DNA of 64,000 nt from Pseudomonas moraviensis (GTDB taxonomy: Bacteria; Pseudomonadota; Gammaproteobacteria; Pseudomonadales; Pseudomonadaceae), in contig NZ_LT629788.1 of NCBI RefSeq assembly GCF_900105805.1, positions 2,790,001 through 2,854,000 of the forward strand, given 5' to 3'. A program made the translations under genes and the position numbers. The notes below the pieces were generated by a model. That model was not told the origin of the DNA, did no database searches, and worked only from the letters and a program-made list of their open reading frames with translations. This document shows, one piece after another, positions 59,761 to 64,000 of this stretch. How positions within the stretch are numbered: position 1 is the stretch's first letter; each line of letters begins with the position of its first letter.

Positions 59761-60756
59761 TCACACCCAGCGCAAACGGCGGAACAACCACCACTGGCCG
59801 AACGCCAGGGCGAGCACCGTCAGGCAGGCAATCAGGAAACCATAAGGGCTTTCGGCGAACGGAATACCGCCGACATTGATACCCAGCAGACCGGTGATGA
59901 AACTCATCGGCAAAAAGATGCAGGTAATGATGCCGAAGCGGTACATGGTGCGATTCATGTGCACGCTCAAACGCCGGTCTTCGGCCTCCAGCACAAGCCC
60001 CACGCGCTCTCGGGTCAGTTCGAGCTCCTCGAGATAGCGGGTCAGACTGTTGTTCAATTCGTTCCAGTAGTCGGCATCGTCTTCGACGAACCACGGCAGT
60101 TTTATCCGCGTCAGCTGTCCGAAAATATCCCGCTGCGGCGCGAGAAAACGCTTCAGCCCGGCCGCTCTGCGACGGATGTGCAAAATGGCGCCATGCTCGG
60201 GAGTGTACCGTTCGTCGGCGTCGAGTTTTTCTTCCTCTTCATCGACCACTTCCGACAGGCACGTGACCAGATCCTGCACTTTATTGGTGAGGAACTGCGC
60301 CAGATACAGCATCAATTCAGAAGAGGTTTTCGGCCCTTTGCCCTCCCCCAGCAGCGCCAGCAACTCATCTGTAGCGCGCAACGGACGCAAGCGCAGGGAA
60401 ATCACGCGCTGAGCGGAGGCAAAAATCCGCACCGAGACCATGTCTTCCGGCTCGGCGCCCGGGTTGAGATTGACCCCGCGCAGAAACAGCAGCAGCTCGG
60501 AGTCCGGCAATGGCAAAAGCCGCGGCCGGGTGTTCTCTTCCAGCAGCAGATCACAGGTGAATTCATTGAGCCCGCTGGATTTGCGCAGCCAGGTCCGGGT
60601 CTGCGGATGGCTGCGATCCCAGTGCAGCCACAGGCTTTCATGGGCCTGCAGTTGCAAATCGTCGAGTTCAGTCCGGGCTATCGAACGCGCACCGCCCTTG
60701 CCATCCAGCACCAGGGCATGCACCAGCCCCCACTGCGCGTTTTCTTCCTCGAACAT
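59761..60756 (-). CDS. cmaX: CorA-family zinc/magnesium transporter CmaX
   Basis: 331 residues from the ATG at 60756 (AAGG at proper spacing; an ATG two codons upstream is too close). A long cytoplasmic N-terminal domain leads to two C-terminal membrane helices, with the region after the first carrying GINVGGIPF, a CorA-like GxN motif (GIN in place of GMN). GxN proteins transport divalent cations; the ZntB-like branch is likely. Adjacent to crfX as in P. aeruginosa. Confidence 0.9.
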   Translation of the reverse strand: MFEEENAQWGLVHALVLDGKGGARSIARTELDDLQLQAHESLWLHWDRSHPQTRTWLRKSSGLNEFTCDLLLEENTRPRLLPLPDSELLLFLRGVNLNPGAEPEDMVSVRIFASAQRVISLRLRPLRATDELLALLGEGKGPKTSSELMLYLAQFLTNKVQDLVTCLSEVVDEEEEKLDADERYTPEHGAILHIRRRAAGLKRFLAPQRDIFGQLTRIKLPWFVEDDADYWNELNNSLTRYLEELELTRERVGLVLEAEDRRLSVHMNRTMYRFGIITCIFLPMSFITGLLGINVGGIPFAESPYGFLIACLTVLALAFGQWWLFRRLRWV

Positions 60757-60777
60757 CCGCATCCCTTGTCGAAAATC

Positions 60778-61269
60778 TTATTCAGGCATTTTCAGCGGGC
60801 TCGGCGAAACGATCACGCCGTTGTTGTCCGCATAAATGTACTGGCCCGGGTGAAACGTCACGCCGGCGAATGTCACCGGGACGTTGAGGTCGCCAATGCC
60901 GCGCTTGTCGGTTTTCATCGGGTGGCTGGCCAGCGCCTGCACGCCGAGATCGGTCTGCGCAATGACGTCGACATCACGGATGCAACCGTAGATGACCAGC
61001 CCTTCCCAACCGTTCTGCGCGGCCTTGGCAGCAATCATGTCGCCCAACAGGGCGCGGCGCAGCGAACCGCCGCCATCGACCACCAGCACTTTGCCTTTAC
61101 CGCTCAGTTCTGCCTGCGCCTTGACCAGCGAGTTGTCTTCGAAGCACTTGATGGTCACGATTTCGCCGCCGAAGGAATCACGGCCGCCGAAATTGCTGAA
61201 CATCGGTTCCAGCACCTGCACCAGCTCCGGGTAGGCGTCGCACAGATCAGGCGTAAGGTAATGTTCCAT
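60778..61269 (-). CDS. rraA: RNase E activity regulator RraA family protein
   Basis: 163 residues. Signatures: FGGRDSFGGEIVTIKCFEDN, VLVVDGGGSLRRALLGDMIA and GLVIYGCIRDVDVI. Once named MenG, the family binds RNase E and inhibits it, or acts as an aldolase in some bacteria. It ends 22 bases before cmaX. The 210 bases upstream (61270-61479) show a repeat of GGTCGCTG but no gene. Confidence 0.93.
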   Translation of the reverse strand: MEHYLTPDLCDAYPELVQVLEPMFSNFGGRDSFGGEIVTIKCFEDNSLVKAQAELSGKGKVLVVDGGGSLRRALLGDMIAAKAAQNGWEGLVIYGCIRDVDVIAQTDLGVQALASHPMKTDKRGIGDLNVPVTFAGVTFHPGQYIYADNNGVIVSPSPLKMPE

Positions 61270-61479
61270 CGAAAAACTCCTGTAAAAAGGAAGACGATCA
61301 AGGATGCCGCATGCTGATGAGACGAGTTCCGGCGGTCGCTGTTTACCTTAGTCCATGCCATGGTCGCTGACGCAACCTGAACAAACCCTGAAACGTAATC
61401 GCTAAACAGTCACGAAATATGACCGGAACCGCACAATGCGTCATATCTTAGCCGCAAGCCAGGCCGAACGGAACGCCCC

Positions 61480-62469
61480 TCAGACGGCAGCGGCCAGATT
61501 CGCTGCCTGCCCCGGCAACGGTGTCTGCTGATCGCTCAGCCAGCGCGCCACCAGCGGCCACACCTCAGCCTGCGCTGCTTTGCTTACCAGCATTTCGACG
61601 TGGCCGAAATTATCCGAGAAGCCTTGCTCACGGCCCAGGTTGATGAACTGCTTGTGCTCGGAGCCGATCTGCTCGAACAGCTTGCGGCAGGCCCAGGCCG
61701 GATCCTGATGATCCCCCGCTGCCGTCACGGCCAGCACCGGCACCTGAACCTCGGCGAGCCCGGCCCACCAATCCTTGTCCTTGTCGCCAAAGCGGCCGAA
61801 CAAGCCGTACCAGCGCATGCTTTCGATGGCCAGACCGATCGGCTCATCTTCCGGGCCACGTTTGAGACGTGAACCGGACAATTGCGCGAAGCGCTTGAGA
61901 ATAAAGCGCCCGCCCCACTCCACCGGTGGAATCTTCAGTGGCCAATAGGTACGGCTGACCTGCGTGCCGAAAAACGCCGCCGAGGCCACTGCCGGTTCGC
62001 CCAGGTATTCCCCACCGAGTGCGGCCGCCAGAGTGATGCCACCCAGAGAATGGCCGATCCAGTGCGGGATCTGACCGCTCTGCTCGCGAACAAACGCGGC
62101 AATTGCCGGCAGGTCGTAGCGGGCATAATCGGCCACGCGGTTGCGTCGGTAGTCTTCGTTACGCTGAGACAGGCCGTGACCGCGCATTTCCGGGATCCAC
62201 ACGTCGAAGCCCAGCCGCGTCAGATACGCGCCGAGCCCGAGGCCTTTGGGGGAAAACCAGAAGCGCCGATTGGAAAAGCTGCCATGCAAGAGAATCACCG
62301 GCACGCCGCGTGGCGCCGAGTCATCGGCCATGCCCAGGCGGGTGACAGCGATCTCCACGGACCAGTCCGGACTATTGCCGGGTTTCAATCGATAGACGTC
62401 TTCGCTCAGATCGCCGCGCCGCTCGGCGCTGATCAGCGCGACAGGAAACAGGTTGCTGCTGCTTTGCAT
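61480..62469 (-). CDS. Alpha/beta hydrolase
   Basis: 329 residues from the ATG at 62469 (a TTG five codons upstream has no site). Alpha/beta hydrolase fold: oxyanion motif LLHGSFSNRRFW (about 64), nucleophile elbow WIGHSLGGITLAAAL with Ser in GHSLG (about 142), and a late His (GHVEMLVSKA) near 295. No signal peptide. An esterase or lipase-like enzyme of unknown substrate; the same gene lies between rraA and ppsA in P. aeruginosa. Confidence 0.88.
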   Translation of the reverse strand: MQSSSNLFPVALISAERRGDLSEDVYRLKPGNSPDWSVEIAVTRLGMADDSAPRGVPVILLHGSFSNRRFWFSPKGLGLGAYLTRLGFDVWIPEMRGHGLSQRNEDYRRNRVADYARYDLPAIAAFVREQSGQIPHWIGHSLGGITLAAALGGEYLGEPAVASAAFFGTQVSRTYWPLKIPPVEWGGRFILKRFAQLSGSRLKRGPEDEPIGLAIESMRWYGLFGRFGDKDKDWWAGLAEVQVPVLAVTAAGDHQDPAWACRKLFEQIGSEHKQFINLGREQGFSDNFGHVEMLVSKAAQAEVWPLVARWLSDQQTPLPGQAANLAAAV

Positions 62470-62536
62470 AATGCTCTTGCACAAAAAAGGGCGGCATCCA
62501 ATGGAGCCCGCCCTACTTCAATCTCAAGGCCCGGCC

Positions 62537-62632
62537 CCTTGTAGGAGTGAGCCTGCTCGCGATGGCGGTGTGTCATTCGAATCACTGCTGACTGTCATGA
62601 CGCTATCGCGAGCAGGCTCACTCCTACAGGGA
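62537..62632. repeat. REPIN, GAGTGAGCCTGCTCGCGAT type
   Basis: TTGTAGGAGTGAGCCTGCTC and its inverse, about 42 bases apart, between ppsA and the hydrolase gene. Confidence 0.9.
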
Positions 62633-62653
62633 CGCGGCCCGTTCACATGTTGA

Positions 62654-64000
62654 TCAAGCCTGCGCCTGACCTTCGGCGAGGAAGAACCAGGTTTCCAGCA
62701 CGGTGTCCGGGTTCAGCGACACGCTTTCGATGCCCTGTTCCATCAGCCACTTGGCCAGATCCGGATGGTCGGAAGGACCCTGACCGCAGATGCCGATGTA
62801 CTTGCCGGCCTTGTTGCACGCCTGAATGGCGTTGGCCAACAGCTTCTTCACCGCCGGATTACGCTCGTCGAACAAGTGAGCGATGATCCCCGAGTCGCGG
62901 TCCAGACCCAGCGTCAGTTGGGTCAGGTCGTTGGAGCCGATCGAGAAACCGTCGAAGAATTCGAGGAATTCCTCGGCCAGAATCGCGTTGGATGGCAGTT
63001 CGCACATCATGATCACGCGCAGACCATTCTCGCCGCGCTTCAAGCCGTTTTCGGCGAGCAGATCGACCACCTGGCTGGCTTCGCCGAGAGTCCGGACGAA
63101 CGGCACCATGATTTCCACGTTGGTCAGGCCCATCTCGTTGCGCACCCGCTTCAGCGCGCGGCATTCGAGTTCGAAGCAGTCGCGGAACGATTCGCTGATG
63201 TAACGCGAAGCGCCACGGAAGCCGAGCATCGGGTTTTCTTCTTCCGGCTCGTAGAGCTTGCCGCCGATCAGGTTGGCGTACTCATTGGACTTGAAGTCCG
63301 ACAAGCGCACGATGACTTTTTTCGGCGTGAACGCAGCAGCCAGAGTGCTGATGCCTTCCACCAGTTTGTCGACGTAGAAGTCGACCGGGTCGCTGTAACC
63401 GGCGATGCGCTTGTCGACGCTGTCCTTGATGTCCTGCGGCAGGCCGTCGTAGTTCAACAGCGCTTTCGGGTGCACGCCGATCATGCGGTTGATGATGAAT
63501 TCCAGACGCGCCAGACCGACGCCGGCGTTCGGCAGCTGCGCGAAGTCGAAAGCGCGATCCGGGTTGCCGACGTTCATCATGATCTTGAACGGCAGCTCCG
63601 GCATGGCATCGACGGAGTTCTTCTTGATGTCGAAACCGAGTTCGCCTTCGAAGATGTAACCGGTATCGCCTTCGGCGCAGGACACGGTCACGCCCTGGCC
63701 ATCCTTCAGCAATTGGGTAGCGTTGCCGCAACCGACCACCGCCGGAATGCCCAGCTCGCGAGCGATGATCGCCGCGTGGCAGGTACGCCCGCCACGGTTG
63801 GTCACGATGGCGCTGGCGCGCTTCATCACCGGTTCCCAGTCCGGGTCGGTCATGTCGGAGACCAGCACGTCGCCCGGCTGGACCTTGTCCATTTCGGAAA
63901 CGTCTTTGATGATCCGCACTTTGCCGGCGCCGATGCGCTGGCCGATCGCCCGACCTTCCACCAGCACAGTGCCGGTTTCCTTGAGCAGGTAACGTTCCAT
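62654..64000 (-). CDS. ppsA: Phosphoenolpyruvate synthase, C-terminal 448 residues (5' end outside window)
   Basis: The frame runs off the right edge; the visible M at the edge is internal. The swivelling phospho-histidine domain is present (VTNRGGRTCHAAIIARELGI with the His that carries phosphate), followed by the PEP-binding domain (VRLSDFKSNEYANLIGGKLY, PMLGFRGASRY, FSIGSNDLTQLTLGLDRDSG) and the final CGQGPSDHPDLAKWLMEQGI. The enzyme makes PEP from pyruvate and ATP for gluconeogenesis. Roughly the first 340 residues, including the ATP-grasp part, lie outside. Confidence 0.96.
   Translation of the reverse strand: MERYLLKETGTVLVEGRAIGQRIGAGKVRIIKDVSEMDKVQPGDVLVSDMTDPDWEPVMKRASAIVTNRGGRTCHAAIIARELGIPAVVGCGNATQLLKDGQGVTVSCAEGDTGYIFEGELGFDIKKNSVDAMPELPFKIMMNVGNPDRAFDFAQLPNAGVGLARLEFIINRMIGVHPKALLNYDGLPQDIKDSVDKRIAGYSDPVDFYVDKLVEGISTLAAAFTPKKVIVRLSDFKSNEYANLIGGKLYEPEEENPMLGFRGASRYISESFRDCFELECRALKRVRNEMGLTNVEIMVPFVRTLGEASQVVDLLAENGLKRGENGLRVIMMCELPSNAILAEEFLEFFDGFSIGSNDLTQLTLGLDRDSGIIAHLFDERNPAVKKLLANAIQACNKAGKYIGICGQGPSDHPDLAKWLMEQGIESVSLNPDTVLETWFFLAEGQAQA

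Noticed and set aside
1..64000. tRNA, rRNA, insertion sequences, prophage or integrase genes
   Set aside because: None seen; no tRNA cloverleaf pattern, transposase or integrase motifs in any supported frame.

Overview
This is a chromosomal window from a Pseudomonas of the fluorescens lineage. The evidence is the high GC content, the gene order (ccoHIS-hemN-anr-apt; dnaX-ybaB-recR; ligA-zipA-smc; xdhABC-guaD; dacB-rlmL-rmf-pyrD; nasST-narK-kinase-nirBD-nasA-cobA; oprF-sigX-cmpX-crfX-cmaX-rraA) and many short extragenic palindromes of the kinds common in that group. From memory of gene order, three blocks match separate parts of the P. aeruginosa chromosome (cco to xdh; dacB to pyrD; nas to ppsA). 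I see no phage, insertion sequence, CRISPR array, tRNA or rRNA. Nearly all of the window is core genome.

Layout. 1-4088: assembly genes for cbb3 oxidase (ccoH partial, ccoI, ccoS) and a membrane protein. 4181-7632: hemN behind a perfect Anr box, a hypothetical gene, anr itself and apt. 7744-17335: acyl-CoA dehydrogenase, recR, an MDR oxidoreductase, ybaB, dnaX, a periplasmic solute-binding-like protein, a helicase plus an unknown partner, and the 4.5S RNA. 17474-26632: metallopeptidase, ligA, zipA, smc and a GntR regulator. 26806-33040: xanthine dehydrogenase and guanine deaminase. 33197-37772: a second GntR regulator, a BenE-type transporter, yggL and dacB. 37895-44720: CHASE/PAS/GGDEF cyclase, rlmL, rmf with a structured leader, and pyrD. 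44810-56770: the complete nitrate assimilation locus. 56799-64000: the oprF-sigX envelope-stress block, rraA, a hydrolase and ppsA (partial).

The most interesting system is the control of nitrate assimilation. Each of the three transcription units (nasST, narK-kinase, nirBD-nasA-cobA) has a sigma-54-type promoter with exact GG-N10-GC spacing. Each is followed by a leader with two hairpins whose six-base loops carry A at position 1 and G at position 4, the known target of ANTAR antiterminators. The second hairpin overlaps the 5' arm of an intrinsic terminator placed before the first gene. The antiterminator NasT and its nitrate/nitrite-sensing inhibitor NasS are encoded here, and their own operon carries the same device, which predicts a feedback loop. 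A further hairpin with an AGAGAA loop occurs in two of the leaders.

Other points of note are four or five families of palindromic repeats in about 20 copies. One family has been captured as coding sequence at the end of cobA and supplies the stop codon of the metallopeptidase gene; another copy holds an ATCAAG hexamer array. There is a paired TGAC-N6-GTCA operator candidate over the xdhA promoter, and a helicase/unknown gene pair between dnaX and ffs.
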